Origin: Lysinibacillus_B sp031181585
GTDB taxonomy: Bacteria > Bacillota > Bacilli > Bacillales_A > Planococcaceae
Length of the DNA stretch: 64,000 bases
NCBI RefSeq assembly: GCF_047301505.1
Contig: NZ_CP154840.1
Span: 2,542,001-2,606,000, forward strand
Direction of reading: 5' to 3'
Shown: positions 17,093 to 25,844 of the stretch, one piece after another
Numbering within the stretch: position 1 is the first letter of the stretch
Layout of the letters: every line of letters starts with the position of its first letter
The notes under the pieces: generated by a model
Database searches by the model: none
Told to the model about the DNA's origin: nothing
Seen by the model: only the letters and a program-made list of their open reading frames with translations
Position numbers and translations under genes: made by a program

Positions 17093-17698
17093 ATGAAAAA
17101 GTGTATATCTTTATGTGCTGTATTACTTTTACTGACAGGCTGTGGTTTGTTCCAAGAAGATAATGACAAGGTGCCTGTGGATGCACCAACTGTTTCCGAA
17201 GCTAAAGAAGGTGAAGGAACAGAAGCTTCATCAGAGACGGTGATGGCAACTGCAACAGCTAAAATGGTCAACACGGAAGGTCAAGACGTTGGCGAAGTAA
17301 AATTTACACAAACGAAGACTGGTGTAGAAATCTATACAGATTTATCTAACCTTCCACCCGGCAAACGTGCCATCCATATCCATGAAGTTGGCAAGTGTGA
17401 GCCTCCTAAATTTGAATCAGCGGGCAGCCACTTCAACCCTACAAACAAAGAGCACGGTGTTGAAAATCCAAAAGGAGCCCATGCTGGAGATCTGCCGAAT
17501 ATCGATATTGAGAAAGACGGAACATTAGAGGTGCGTTTTGTTTCCGGGACAGTAACGTTAGAGGAAGGGCATGCCAATTCTCTATTAGACGCTGATGGAA
17601 GTTCTCTTGTTATCCACGCTGGTCCGGATGATTACAAGACTGATCCTTCTGGAAACTCCGGAGACCGAATTGCCTGCGGGGTTATTAAAAAGGACTAG
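17093..17698 (+). CDS. sodC: Cu/Zn superoxide dismutase lipoprotein
   Basis: A 201-residue exported superoxide dismutase. The signal peptide ends in lipobox LTGC near residue 17, and a Glu/Thr-rich linker leads to the beta-barrel domain. All canonical metal ligands can be aligned: HIH, the bridging His in GSHFNP, His in KEHG, His and Asp in HAGDLPNID, and His in VIHAGPDDY. The disulfide cysteines (GKCEPP and IACGVI) and the active-site Arg just before IACG are present. The ribosome binding site is AAGGAGG. It should convert superoxide to peroxide outside the membrane; catalase at 59578-61164 could then remove peroxide. Confidence 0.93.
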   Translation: MKKCISLCAVLLLLTGCGLFQEDNDKVPVDAPTVSEAKEGEGTEASSETVMATATAKMVNTEGQDVGEVKFTQTKTGVEIYTDLSNLPPGKRAIHIHEVGKCEPPKFESAGSHFNPTNKEHGVENPKGAHAGDLPNIDIEKDGTLEVRFVSGTVTLEEGHANSLLDADGSSLVIHAGPDDYKTDPSGNSGDRIACGVIKKD

Positions 17699-17738
17699 CG
17701 TCCAAGAATTCTCTGAGTATTTAAAATAATAAAGCAAA

Positions 17739-17776
17739 AACAACAGGTGAAATTCAAAATGAATTCACCTGTTGTT
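17739..17776. terminator. Bidirectional terminator
   Basis: AACAACAGGTGAAATTC pairs with GAATTCACCTGTTGTT with a single bulged A. It lies between the convergent sodC and TetR-type genes and can serve both strands. Confidence 0.85.
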
Positions 17777-17797
17777 CTATAGGGATTTCCTGTATCT

Positions 17798-18682
17798 TTA
17801 TGAGCCTTTCTGCTGTTTAATAAAATACCAAACAATACTTGATATTTCCTTTGCTTCATTCATATAGAGAGAGCCCTTGAATTCATTCGTAAACGCTTTC
17901 AATAAAGCGTTCATAACAATTACTCTCGGCTCTTCATTCTTTGCTTCTGTAAGCAATGCTTCTGTTATATCCTGCTGGGCTTTTGTGAAGTCAGCATCCT
18001 GCATAAATTGTTCAATATGCTCAATGACCTCTGGTGCAGTTAGCTCTATCTTATTGAAAGAATTAATAAACACCTGAATGTTATGGCTGTCTAAAACTTG
18101 TGTCCCCTGCTCTGCCATTAACCGGAGAATCTCTTTCACATAGATCATGACAGACCTTGCAATCGTTTTAGCTTCTAATGTATTTTGATGGATGAGCTTC
18201 TTTGTGAACATTAAATGCTGCATGATACCATAATAAATGACTGCTGCTTCAAATGCATATTCTTCTTTTGGAATTTCAAATACTTCTGCAAGCCTTTCAG
18301 CTAAATATTCGAGCTCGTATACGCGGTATTTCAACACCAGCTTTTTCAGCTCCTGATCACCCGAATGAAGAATCTCTTCAAATACCGCATCCAGTCCACG
18401 CTTTCGATTAATGTTCGCTAACACGGTTATTTGCTCTAACAGGATTTCTACGTCCTTAGCATCTCTTTCGATCATCATTTCACCCCGCAGCATTCTGGCA
18501 TCATAACGTGCCTGCTCCAGAATTGCTTCCACACATTCATGTTTGGAAGAAAAATAATTATAAAATGTGCCTTTAGAAATGCCTGAGCGACTAATAATAT
18601 CCTGAATGGATGTTTGATTGATTCCTTTTTCAACAAACAAGGAAAGGGCATGATCAACGACTAATCTTTTACGTTTATTCAT
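17798..18682 (-). CDS. TetR-family transcriptional regulator
   Basis: A 294-residue regulator, longer than the usual 190-220 residues. The N-terminal DNA-binding domain is clear: ALSLFVEKGINQTSIQDI then ISKGTFYNYFSSKHE near residues 12-50. The C-terminal ligand domain is unusually long and all-helical. It diverges from the MFS efflux gene across 160 bases, the classic arrangement for a local repressor of a drug pump. GGAG precedes the ATG. Confidence 0.9.
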   Translation of the reverse strand: MNKRKRLVVDHALSLFVEKGINQTSIQDIISRSGISKGTFYNYFSSKHECVEAILEQARYDARMLRGEMMIERDAKDVEILLEQITVLANINRKRGLDAVFEEILHSGDQELKKLVLKYRVYELEYLAERLAEVFEIPKEEYAFEAAVIYYGIMQHLMFTKKLIHQNTLEAKTIARSVMIYVKEILRLMAEQGTQVLDSHNIQVFINSFNKIELTAPEVIEHIEQFMQDADFTKAQQDITEALLTEAKNEEPRVIVMNALLKAFTNEFKGSLYMNEAKEISSIVWYFIKQQKGS

Positions 18683-18694
18683 AAGTGCTCCTTC

Positions 18695-18716
18695 ATACTT
18701 TCTTATGTTTAAGTAT
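18695..18716. promoter_or_regulatory. Candidate TetR operator
   Basis: ATACTT and AAGTAT form inverted half-sites ten bases apart in the divergent promoter, 13-34 bases upstream of the regulator start. TTCTTATG also occurs twice nearby. This is a candidate only. Confidence 0.35.
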
Positions 18717-18842
18717 ACAGGATATTCTTATGAAATCAAATATAATTGGACTCTCTATACTTTTTTATTGATTATTTTGGACCATTGGTATAAAATCGGT
18801 CAAGTGAATAATATTACTTAAAAGAAAGACAGGGGAAAATAT

Positions 18843-20321
18843 ATGAATAATGGCATAGAAGAAAAAAAACCGCCATATTTAATGCTTGCTATTTTGTTCT
18901 TTGGAGCTTTCGTTTCGTTCTTGAATAACTCCTTATTGAACGTTGCTTTACCGTCCATCATGGTGGATCTGGATATCGAGAACTACTCGACAGTCCAATG
19001 GCTATCTACAGGGTACATGCTTGTCAGTGGTGTATTAATACCTGTATCAGCCTTCTTAATTACACGTTTTAAAAACCGCACACTATTTCTTACATCCATG
19101 GCACTATTTACAATCGGTACGGCTGTTTCAGCTTTCGCACCGAATTTTGGCTTCTTACTCGCTGGTCGTATGATTCAGGCTGCGGGTTCATCGGTAATGG
19201 GTCCATTATTAATGAATATTATGCTTGTCAGCTTCCCGCGTGAAAAACGAGGCGCTGCAATGGGAATATTTGGTCTTGTTATGATTACAGCGCCAGCAAT
19301 CGGACCAACTCTATCAGGCTATATCGTAGAATATTATGATTGGCGTGTCCTGTTCGAAATGATTCTGCCATTCGCTATTCTTAGTCTCTTGCTTGCTATG
19401 TGGAAGCTTGAAAATGTAATGGAGACTCGCAAGGCATCACTCGACTACTTCTCTGTTGTATTGTCAGTCATTGGATTTGGTGGCTTACTATACGGATGTT
19501 CAACAGCAAGTTCCGATGGTTGGACAGATCCAATTGTCATTACAACGATTGTTATTGGTGCAATTGGCCTTCTAGCGTTTATTCTGCGTCAATTCCGGAT
19601 GGAACAGCCGCTTCTTGATTTACGTGTTTATAAATATCCGATGTTTGCTCTTGGTTCCGTTATCTCAATGGTAAATGCAGCTGCACTATTCTCAGGGATG
19701 ATTTTGACTCCTGCCTATGTACAAAGCGTGCGTCATATTTCACCGTTAGATTCTGGTTTAATGATGCTGCCAGGGGCCATCATTATGGGGATTATGTCTC
19801 CAATAACAGGAAAGCTGTTCGATAAATTCGGGCCTCGTGCATTAGCTTTACTTGGTCTATCTATTACTGCTTATGCAACTTATTTATTATCTAAATTACA
19901 AATTGATTCTTCATACACATATATTGTAGCTATTTATACATTCCGTATGTTCGGTATGTCGATGGTTATGATGCCGATTATGACAAATGGATTGAACCAA
20001 TTACCAACCCGCTTAAACCCACATGGTACAGCAGTTAACAATACTGCTCAACAAGTGGTTGGTTCTATCGGTACTGCTCTATTCGTAACATTTATGAACT
20101 CTGTTGCTTCCGACAAAGGGGCAGAGCTGACTGCTGGTCTAGATATGGCAACTGCTACAGAAGCAGATTTCACGCGAATCCAGCAATTAGCCTTACTAGA
20201 AGGAGTTCAGCATTCATTCTTTATCGCAATGGTTGTTACACTTGTGGCAATCGTCCTATCTATATTCCTTAAACGTGTGAATGTCAGTCCAGAAGAAGTT
20301 GCAAAACTAGAAAAACAATAA
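18843..20321 (+). CDS. MFS multidrug efflux transporter, DHA2 (EmrB/QacA/LmrB-like)
   Basis: A 492-residue membrane protein with about 14 hydrophobic segments, the DHA2 size. Motif-like sequences include LPSIMVDLDI near residue 38 and TGYMLVSGVLIPVSAFL near 55-75 (motif D1 region), GRMIQAAGSS near 108 (motif B) and a motif C-like GPTLSGYIVEYYDWRVLF near 153-170. It uses proton-motive force to expel hydrophobic drugs. It is paired with the divergent TetR gene and ends in a strong terminator. Confidence 0.92.
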   Translation: MNNGIEEKKPPYLMLAILFFGAFVSFLNNSLLNVALPSIMVDLDIENYSTVQWLSTGYMLVSGVLIPVSAFLITRFKNRTLFLTSMALFTIGTAVSAFAPNFGFLLAGRMIQAAGSSVMGPLLMNIMLVSFPREKRGAAMGIFGLVMITAPAIGPTLSGYIVEYYDWRVLFEMILPFAILSLLLAMWKLENVMETRKASLDYFSVVLSVIGFGGLLYGCSTASSDGWTDPIVITTIVIGAIGLLAFILRQFRMEQPLLDLRVYKYPMFALGSVISMVNAAALFSGMILTPAYVQSVRHISPLDSGLMMLPGAIIMGIMSPITGKLFDKFGPRALALLGLSITAYATYLLSKLQIDSSYTYIVAIYTFRMFGMSMVMMPIMTNGLNQLPTRLNPHGTAVNNTAQQVVGSIGTALFVTFMNSVASDKGAELTAGLDMATATEADFTRIQQLALLEGVQHSFFIAMVVTLVAIVLSIFLKRVNVSPEEVAKLEKQ

Positions 20322-20328
20322 TGAATTG

Positions 20329-20380
20329 AAAAGGGAATTTCCTTTGGAAAAATGTTTCTAAAGGAATTCCCTTTTATTTT
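20329..20380 (+). terminator. Terminator of MFS gene
   Basis: AAAAGGGAATTTCCTTT pairs with AAAGGAATTCCCTTTT with minor mismatches, followed by ATTTT. Confidence 0.88.
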
Positions 20381-20546
20381 ATTAAAAGCCAAATGAAGAG
20401 AAACAGCATCAATACGGTATATAGAGCTACTTCCCCCATTTTATAAATGTTCTCCCTCTGTCCAAAAATATAAGGAATGAAAATTACCGAAACCTTTCCT
20501 ATTCCTAGACGTATGTAAAATAAGAAGAAAGCGAGGAGAAATCACG

Positions 20547-21368
20547 TTGGAAAATAGAGAACAGCTGCTATCCCATCTGCAAACAATTGAAGACTGGGAA
20601 AAGGATCAAAAAGGTTTATGGTTTTGGGAAAAGCTTGGAAGGCTTCCTTTTAAGCTTTTGGATAAATTAACACCTGCTTTTATTCAGGAGAAAATCGCCC
20701 TATTAGTAACGGAAATCGGAAATTATGTACAATCAGGCGGTCAGTACTTAATTAACGAAAAAGCAATGATTGAAAAAATAAGCGTTGCTACAGGCAGATC
20801 AATCGAAACTGTTGAAGAAATAGGTACTATACCGCTTGATGATATGATTGCACTTAGCCAATCACTTCAGAACAGTCGTGTAAAGCTAGCAACTATGCAA
20901 GGGGCTTCAACTGGAGTCGGCGGTATTTTCACGCTGGCAATCGATATCCCGCTCATTTTAGGCATGGCACTAAAAACGCTGCAGGAAATTGCTATCATCC
21001 ATGGCTATGAACCGAATAGTAAACAGGAACGTATTTTCATCGTAAAATGTCTGCAATTTGCTTCAGCTGATGTTGTCGGAAAAGAGGCTATATTAAACGA
21101 GCTTTCTACAATCCATGAAGAGAAGCAGGCAGAAAAAAGCATGATTTCACAATTGCAGGGATGGCAAGAAGTTTTCTTCACATATCGTGACAATTTCGGA
21201 ATGAAAAAACTATTCCAAATGATACCGATTGCAGGTATACTTTTCGGCGCCTATGCAAACAAAACAATGATAAATGATATTGCTGAAGCAGGAATTATGT
21301 TATACCGTAAACGACGGATTTATGAGAAACTCCGCAATGTTCCTGTAGAGGCAAAAGAACTTGAGTAA
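20547..21368 (+). CDS. EcsC-family protein
   Basis: A 273-residue EcsC-family protein. Typical features are the N-terminal amphipathic helices (WEKDQKGLWFWEKLGRLPFK), then a Gly-rich membrane-associating segment GASTGVGGIFTLAIDIPLIL near residues 115-135 and LKTLQEIAIIHGY. EcsC is known next to the EcsAB transporter in Bacillus, but here the gene stands alone. The start is TTG at 20547, preceded by GAGGAG at suitable spacing. Exact biochemical role is unknown. Confidence 0.85.
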   Translation: MENREQLLSHLQTIEDWEKDQKGLWFWEKLGRLPFKLLDKLTPAFIQEKIALLVTEIGNYVQSGGQYLINEKAMIEKISVATGRSIETVEEIGTIPLDDMIALSQSLQNSRVKLATMQGASTGVGGIFTLAIDIPLILGMALKTLQEIAIIHGYEPNSKQERIFIVKCLQFASADVVGKEAILNELSTIHEEKQAEKSMISQLQGWQEVFFTYRDNFGMKKLFQMIPIAGILFGAYANKTMINDIAEAGIMLYRKRRIYEKLRNVPVEAKELE

Positions 21369-21378
21369 CATTTTATAA

Positions 21379-21420
21379 GAAAAGGCCGGTCACCCTTTCA
21401 AAGGTGACCGGCCTTTCTTT
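21379..21420 (+). terminator. Terminator of EcsC gene
   Basis: AAAGGCCGGTCACC and GGTGACCGGCCTTT form a perfect 14-bp stem followed by CTTTTG. Confidence 0.92.
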
Positions 21421-21642
21421 TGTAAATTCAATTTTAAGGGGGTATTACAATTTACCACTATCCCCTTCAACATAAACCCTTGAATGAGCAGTTTAAAATA
21501 AACATATGGTTTACTATATAATAGTACGCCAAAAGGTCTTTTAACTCCCAGAAAGCTATCATGGGATATATGTTTTACCCCGATTACGATCAGCAAATAA
21601 CGTGGATATCCAAAAGGATTGATCATACGGGAGGACAGGAAT

Positions 21643-21990
21643 ATGCATATTGTTAACTGGGTACTGCCCGGAATACTTATCATCACGTTTACGATTGTTG
21701 GCTATGGGAAATTATCTGGTGCGCGTGCTTACCATTTTGCCTTTATCAGATGGCGTCTGCCACAATCATTCCGAATCATTACAGGAATAATAGAATTATT
21801 AGGAGCATTTCTTTTAATCATTGGCATCTGGTTTCATACTTTTGCGTTTATCGGTTCGTTTCTCCTGCTTATAGTCTGTATAGGTGGTTTGCTCGTTCAC
21901 CTTGCCAATAAAGATCGTATTGAGGATATGGCCTCCATTATGCTGCTTGGTCTGATTTCTATTATCTATATTGCTGTAGTATTGCTTTGA
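21643..21990 (+). CDS. DoxX-like membrane protein
   Basis: A 115-residue protein made of four membrane helices. The first (VLPGILIITFTIVGYGKLSG) ends in the K-L-S/A-G motif typical of the DoxX/YphA-like group, and a second conserved GIIELLGAFLLIIGIW follows. The ATG at 21643 has GGGAGG about eight bases upstream. DoxX proteins are membrane proteins linked to redox or detoxification in some species; no specific role can be inferred here. Confidence 0.75.
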   Translation: MHIVNWVLPGILIITFTIVGYGKLSGARAYHFAFIRWRLPQSFRIITGIIELLGAFLLIIGIWFHTFAFIGSFLLLIVCIGGLLVHLANKDRIEDMASIMLLGLISIIYIAVVLL

Positions 21991-22204
21991 TTTTTTCTTA
22001 TTAACTCTGGAAATCTCAAAAATGAAAAAAATCAGCTGCTTTTCATCGCAACTGATTATAGATTTAGAGTTACCTTCACTTTTTCGTCTATTTCTTAGCC
22101 TACTACCTCTCAAAATTGAGGATTGTCCGCTTATCATTTCCTCAAGCTAAAAATATTTTTTGGCCAGCAACAGCCTATTGGTGGTCAAGTATATTCACCC
22201 TCTA

Positions 22205-22879
22205 CTAATACATAGGGATTTTGACGTTAATAGCATCTCCGAACGCTTCGTAATTTTGATCATAGGCAGGTGCTACATTCAGCTCAATAACAGCAATATC
22301 ATTTGGGTCCGCCTCAAAATCTACTGCTACTAAACCTTGCTTTTTTTCATTTGCATTAAATGTTGAACCAAATTGGTTGGATAGCGCCGGATGAAAGCTG
22401 GACTTTTCATTTGTATCCGACTGAATTTTAGCATCATCAATTCGGAAGTAAACAGGTACCTCTCCTTGATTACGGACTTCCATATTCAGTAAAACAATTG
22501 TCGAACGATCACGCCCGCCAACCGAGTTCTTAATAGTTTCAGTGGCAGGAATCAGCTGCTCCAGCCTCACATGCGTAACAGTCAGCTTAATTGGACCTGA
22601 AGAAGCGGAATATTTCACTTCTCCTGAATTGAATAAAATGTTGTGGACCCCTATTTCATCAGTCAATGTTTTAACTCCTATCGGAGAATCTATCTTTTCG
22701 ATGCTCGGCTCTTCAGATGATTTCTCTGCCAGCACAACGGATGTCTCCAACTTTCTTTCTTTATGTAATGAATTCTCGAACTGCTTGTCTTCGCGTAGCA
22801 AGAATAAAGCTATTGTGCCAGTTATCATTAGGCATATTGTTATCATACCGCTTATAAGTAAAATCCGTCCTTTTCCCAT
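22205..22879 (-). CDS. Membrane-anchored protein with DUF4352-like immunoglobulin-fold domain
   Basis: A 224-residue protein with one N-terminal membrane segment (residues about 6-28) and no lipobox, then an extracellular domain. The C-terminal 130 residues (KLTVTHVRLEQLIPA..., STIVLLNMEVRNQGEVPVYF, ending DAINVKIPMY) have the pattern of DUF4352/telokin-like immunoglobulin-fold domains. The ATG at 22879 with GAGGTGA fixes the start. No partner gene is adjacent. Confidence 0.65.
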   Translation of the reverse strand: MGKGRILLISGMITICLMITGTIALFLLREDKQFENSLHKERKLETSVVLAEKSSEEPSIEKIDSPIGVKTLTDEIGVHNILFNSGEVKYSASSGPIKLTVTHVRLEQLIPATETIKNSVGGRDRSTIVLLNMEVRNQGEVPVYFRIDDAKIQSDTNEKSSFHPALSNQFGSTFNANEKKQGLVAVDFEADPNDIAVIELNVAPAYDQNYEAFGDAINVKIPMY

Positions 22880-23153
22880 GAAAATCACCTCATATCATGG
22901 TTCTATTATAATGGATATATCTACGATACTATAGATAAAAATACTTAACAATTTTCTGTTGTATGCCATTAAAAATAAAGAAATACGATATTTTCTTATT
23001 ATTTTATGATTTCAACATAAAATATAGCCATTTTTTATACATACTTTCTTCACAAAAAATCTACTTTTATGCATTGGCAAAGGTTCGTTATGTTCTAATA
23101 CTAGCAGGCAAACTCAAAAATACTGAGCTTGCCTTACTCACATAAATAATATG

Positions 23154-23360
23154 CTAAATAACTTTCAAATAAATGACAAGCTCTTGGCGGTATACGCCAT
23201 CCTCTAAATAATGATCTAAATTGTGAAAATCATATTGATAAGTACCAAAAGGGAAAGTCACACTCTCCCCTTTTACAGCTGCAAGAAGCCCTGCAACATC
23301 GGTAGATACCATTTCTAGAAGCTCCAGTCCCGTTTCAGTCACTACAAATATTACGTTCAT
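23154..23360 (-). CDS. Small hypothetical protein, third gene of GDPD operon
   Basis: A 68-residue acidic protein beginning MNVIFVVTETGLELLEM. AAGGAGG lies eight bases before the ATG, so it is a real gene and its longer in-frame extension is not. It starts ten bases after the preceding gene on the same strand, which makes co-transcription likely. No domain is recognised. Confidence 0.65.
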   Translation of the reverse strand: MNVIFVVTETGLELLEMVSTDVAGLLAAVKGESVTFPFGTYQYDFHNLDHYLEDGVYRQELVIYLKVI

Positions 23361-23370
23361 TTTATCCTCC

Positions 23371-23898
23371 TTAAGCCCCAATAAATAAAGTTGACTGGGC
23401 AATTGCCAAAAAGAATGCTGCATCTTGCACAGGGCTATCCGGCAATATTTCCAGTGTCATCGAAAATAGATCCTTTTCTTCATGATAAACAGCAAGCCAC
23501 CTCGCTACGACTGTCTCCCCTACTAAAAAGTTCGACCATTCTTCCATCTCTTTATCTATTTTCATATTTAATTGTTCGCCTTTGATAAATAGTTCCGGAA
23601 CACCAATCCGCCAATTCTCATATGTAATGATAAATTGCTGGTTTGTTCGAAAATCTTTTCCTTCAAACCAAAGGCGCCCTTTTCGCTGCACCTTTCTGCA
23701 AACAAATCGCTCTTCTCCTGAAATGCTTTTTACAACATACTTCAAAAAGTAACGGTAGTCAAAATAGGCATCCATTAACTTTTTCAACCCATTGTCATAT
23801 ATCCTGTTAATCGTATATACGTGTTGTCCATTCAGGTGAACAGGAATATCTTCAGTGGAATTTAGCTTCCCTGGTACTTCATACAAATAAGTATTCAT
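23371..23898 (-). CDS. Putative tubby C-terminal-like domain protein
   Basis: A 175-residue protein without signal peptide or membrane helix, predicted as mostly beta strands. Alternating aromatic/charged stretches (YTINRIYDNGLKKLMDAYFDYRYFLKYVVK, then FVCRKVQRKGRLWFEGKDF) resemble the tubby/scramblase-like domains found in many Bacillales proteins, but the assignment is by pattern only. It lies 12 bases downstream of the glycerophosphodiester phosphodiesterase gene, so a lipid-related role would fit. AAAGGA precedes the ATG. Confidence 0.5.
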   Translation of the reverse strand: MNTYLYEVPGKLNSTEDIPVHLNGQHVYTINRIYDNGLKKLMDAYFDYRYFLKYVVKSISGEERFVCRKVQRKGRLWFEGKDFRTNQQFIITYENWRIGVPELFIKGEQLNMKIDKEMEEWSNFLVGETVVARWLAVYHEEKDLFSMTLEILPDSPVQDAAFFLAIAQSTLFIGA

Positions 23899-23910
23899 AT
23901 AGTCAATCCT

Positions 23911-25689
23911 TTAAAAAATATAGTTGAGTTTGTTCCAAATCCGCTGTAGGAAATACTGCTTTTCATCAAATTTTTCTCGTTTCTCACTTGCCTCATCAGG
24001 ATGGTTCGTAATGATCCCTTCTACATCATACTCTAGGAACTGCTGAATATCCCGGTCATCATTTACTGTCCATACAAAGAGCGGTTTATCCAATTCCTTT
24101 GCTTTTTCAACCAAGCTGTCTGTTACAAAGTATTGTTCAATCGAAACAAAATCAAACTCTGTTTCTGGAAGCGAACCGACATTTAATGCATACACAGCGC
24201 CTACCTTTAATCGCGGCTCCAGTTCTTTTACTTTTTTAATAACTGGAAAATAGAGCGACTGAATATAATGTACATCTAGCGTCTCATATTCATCAAGTAA
24301 TGTAATCAATTTCTCTAGCATATCCTCCGTTTCGTGCCCATGTGTCTTAATCTCGATAAGCAGCCGGATATTGAGTTCCTTGCTTTTTTCAAGCATTTGT
24401 TCTAACGAAGGAATATATTCACTCTTACCATCAGCCCATAGCTCTGTTTCCATCAGTTCTTTTTGAGTCAATTCATATACTTTCTCGCTTCTGCCTGCTA
24501 GTCGTAAAAGATCTGTATCATGAAACACAACAAACTTTCCGTCTTTTGTTTGCTGGATATCAATTTCTACAATATCAGCTCCGTTTTCCACAGCAGATTC
24601 AAGGGCACTAATTGTATTTTCCACTTCTTTGTCCTTAAATCCCCTGTGTGCAATTATTTTCGTAGAAGGCTCGTACACCGTCTTTTCAAGGCTACTAATA
24701 TTCAGCCAACTAACAAGAAAATAAGTAAACACTCCAATTGTAACTGTCCAAAGCATGATTGTTTTGCGGAAAGATTCATTTTGCTTAATTAATGGTTTTT
24801 CGTGTGTCAGTTTAAAGGACACGAGAACCAATATTTGAGAAAACATTGCCTGTAGAAATGAAAATGCTAATATGAGTACACCTTGCGCCAATGTAAGCGT
24901 GAAAGCAGCTACTATAAGCGCATGGTCAGGCAGATACCGCTCCACAACAAATAAGGGCGTGAATACGATAGCCAATATAGTCGCTGAAAATACTAGATGA
25001 ATCGCTGCTATCAGCCCCAACATTCCCAGCGTTTCAATTAGTTTTCTCTTTGAAAATTGCCAGCTCATCTTCATTGAATCCCAAATTGTCGTCCATTGGT
25101 AGACCGTAAAAAATGGAAGCATAAAAATAAGGCGTGTTCCTATAAGAAGTATAATCGTAATTGCTGCGAAATATAGAAATTTTCCTTTTGTAGAGGATAA
25201 TAATTCATCTACGATAAAATGTGGAATCTGTAGGTTTTGCGTTATCGAAAGAGGCAATACCGAAGATATCAGGGGAATCACAAGCAATAAATATACAGCA
25301 AACAACAGTGTCTCAAAACTGATAAAATATAGTACTTTCTGATTCAATCTTTTCCACAATCCATATAATGAATAAGGGATCGCTCGTTGTTGATGATAGG
25401 CTAGCAGCATTAAAAAACCCATTTCATAATAAACGAATAATAGAATAATCAAGACGATAAATGCTAGTAATACCAAACCTAGCGGATGGGTAACCAATTG
25501 CAACATATTCTGCTCTGTAATACTTTGAACTCCCATGAAATCAAGTATAAGAGAAAATAAGAGCGAAATGAGCGGTAATACAATAAATAATTGAAATAAT
25601 CTAATTGCCGCAAATGTTCGGATATAATCTACCCGGTAATAATAAATATTTCGGAATACTAGTCTGAGTAAGCGCTGTATTCGTTCCAC
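23911..25689 (-). CDS. Membrane-anchored glycerophosphodiester phosphodiesterase
   Basis: A 592-residue fusion. Residues about 20-340 contain six to eight membrane helices of the GPDase membrane-domain type. Residues about 345-580 form a GDPD TIM barrel with the catalytic IIAHRG, an EVENT motif supplying Glu/Asn, VEIDIQ and FHDTDL, and later LIEIK and FVWTVND. It hydrolyses glycerophosphodiesters to glycerol 3-phosphate and alcohol, probably acting on phospholipid or teichoic-acid turnover products. I start at GTG 25689 because AAGGTGGTGGG lies just upstream; a longer frame from 25818 would run through the aspartokinase terminator. Confidence 0.88.
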   Translation of the reverse strand: MERIQRLLRLVFRNIYYYRVDYIRTFAAIRLFQLFIVLPLISLLFSLILDFMGVQSITEQNMLQLVTHPLGLVLLAFIVLIILLFVYYEMGFLMLLAYHQQRAIPYSLYGLWKRLNQKVLYFISFETLLFAVYLLLVIPLISSVLPLSITQNLQIPHFIVDELLSSTKGKFLYFAAITIILLIGTRLIFMLPFFTVYQWTTIWDSMKMSWQFSKRKLIETLGMLGLIAAIHLVFSATILAIVFTPLFVVERYLPDHALIVAAFTLTLAQGVLILAFSFLQAMFSQILVLVSFKLTHEKPLIKQNESFRKTIMLWTVTIGVFTYFLVSWLNISSLEKTVYEPSTKIIAHRGFKDKEVENTISALESAVENGADIVEIDIQQTKDGKFVVFHDTDLLRLAGRSEKVYELTQKELMETELWADGKSEYIPSLEQMLEKSKELNIRLLIEIKTHGHETEDMLEKLITLLDEYETLDVHYIQSLYFPVIKKVKELEPRLKVGAVYALNVGSLPETEFDFVSIEQYFVTDSLVEKAKELDKPLFVWTVNDDRDIQQFLEYDVEGIITNHPDEASEKREKFDEKQYFLQRIWNKLNYIF

Positions 25690-25794
25690 AATCCCACCAC
25701 CTTGTAACATGTCATATTGTACATTATTTCCTAGAATAATAAATACAAAACCTTTTACTCTATCACTTGAGGCATCCAGCCACTTATCTTCAAA

Positions 25795-25835
25795 TAAAAA
25801 AGTAGATAAAGCCCACATAAAAGGCCCTATCTACT
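25795..25835 (-). terminator. Terminator of aspartokinase gene
   Basis: On the minus strand AGTAGATA pairs with TATCTACT, extended by GGCC/GGGC pairs, and is followed by TTTTTTATTT. Confidence 0.85.
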
Positions 25836-25844
25836 CCCAACTTT

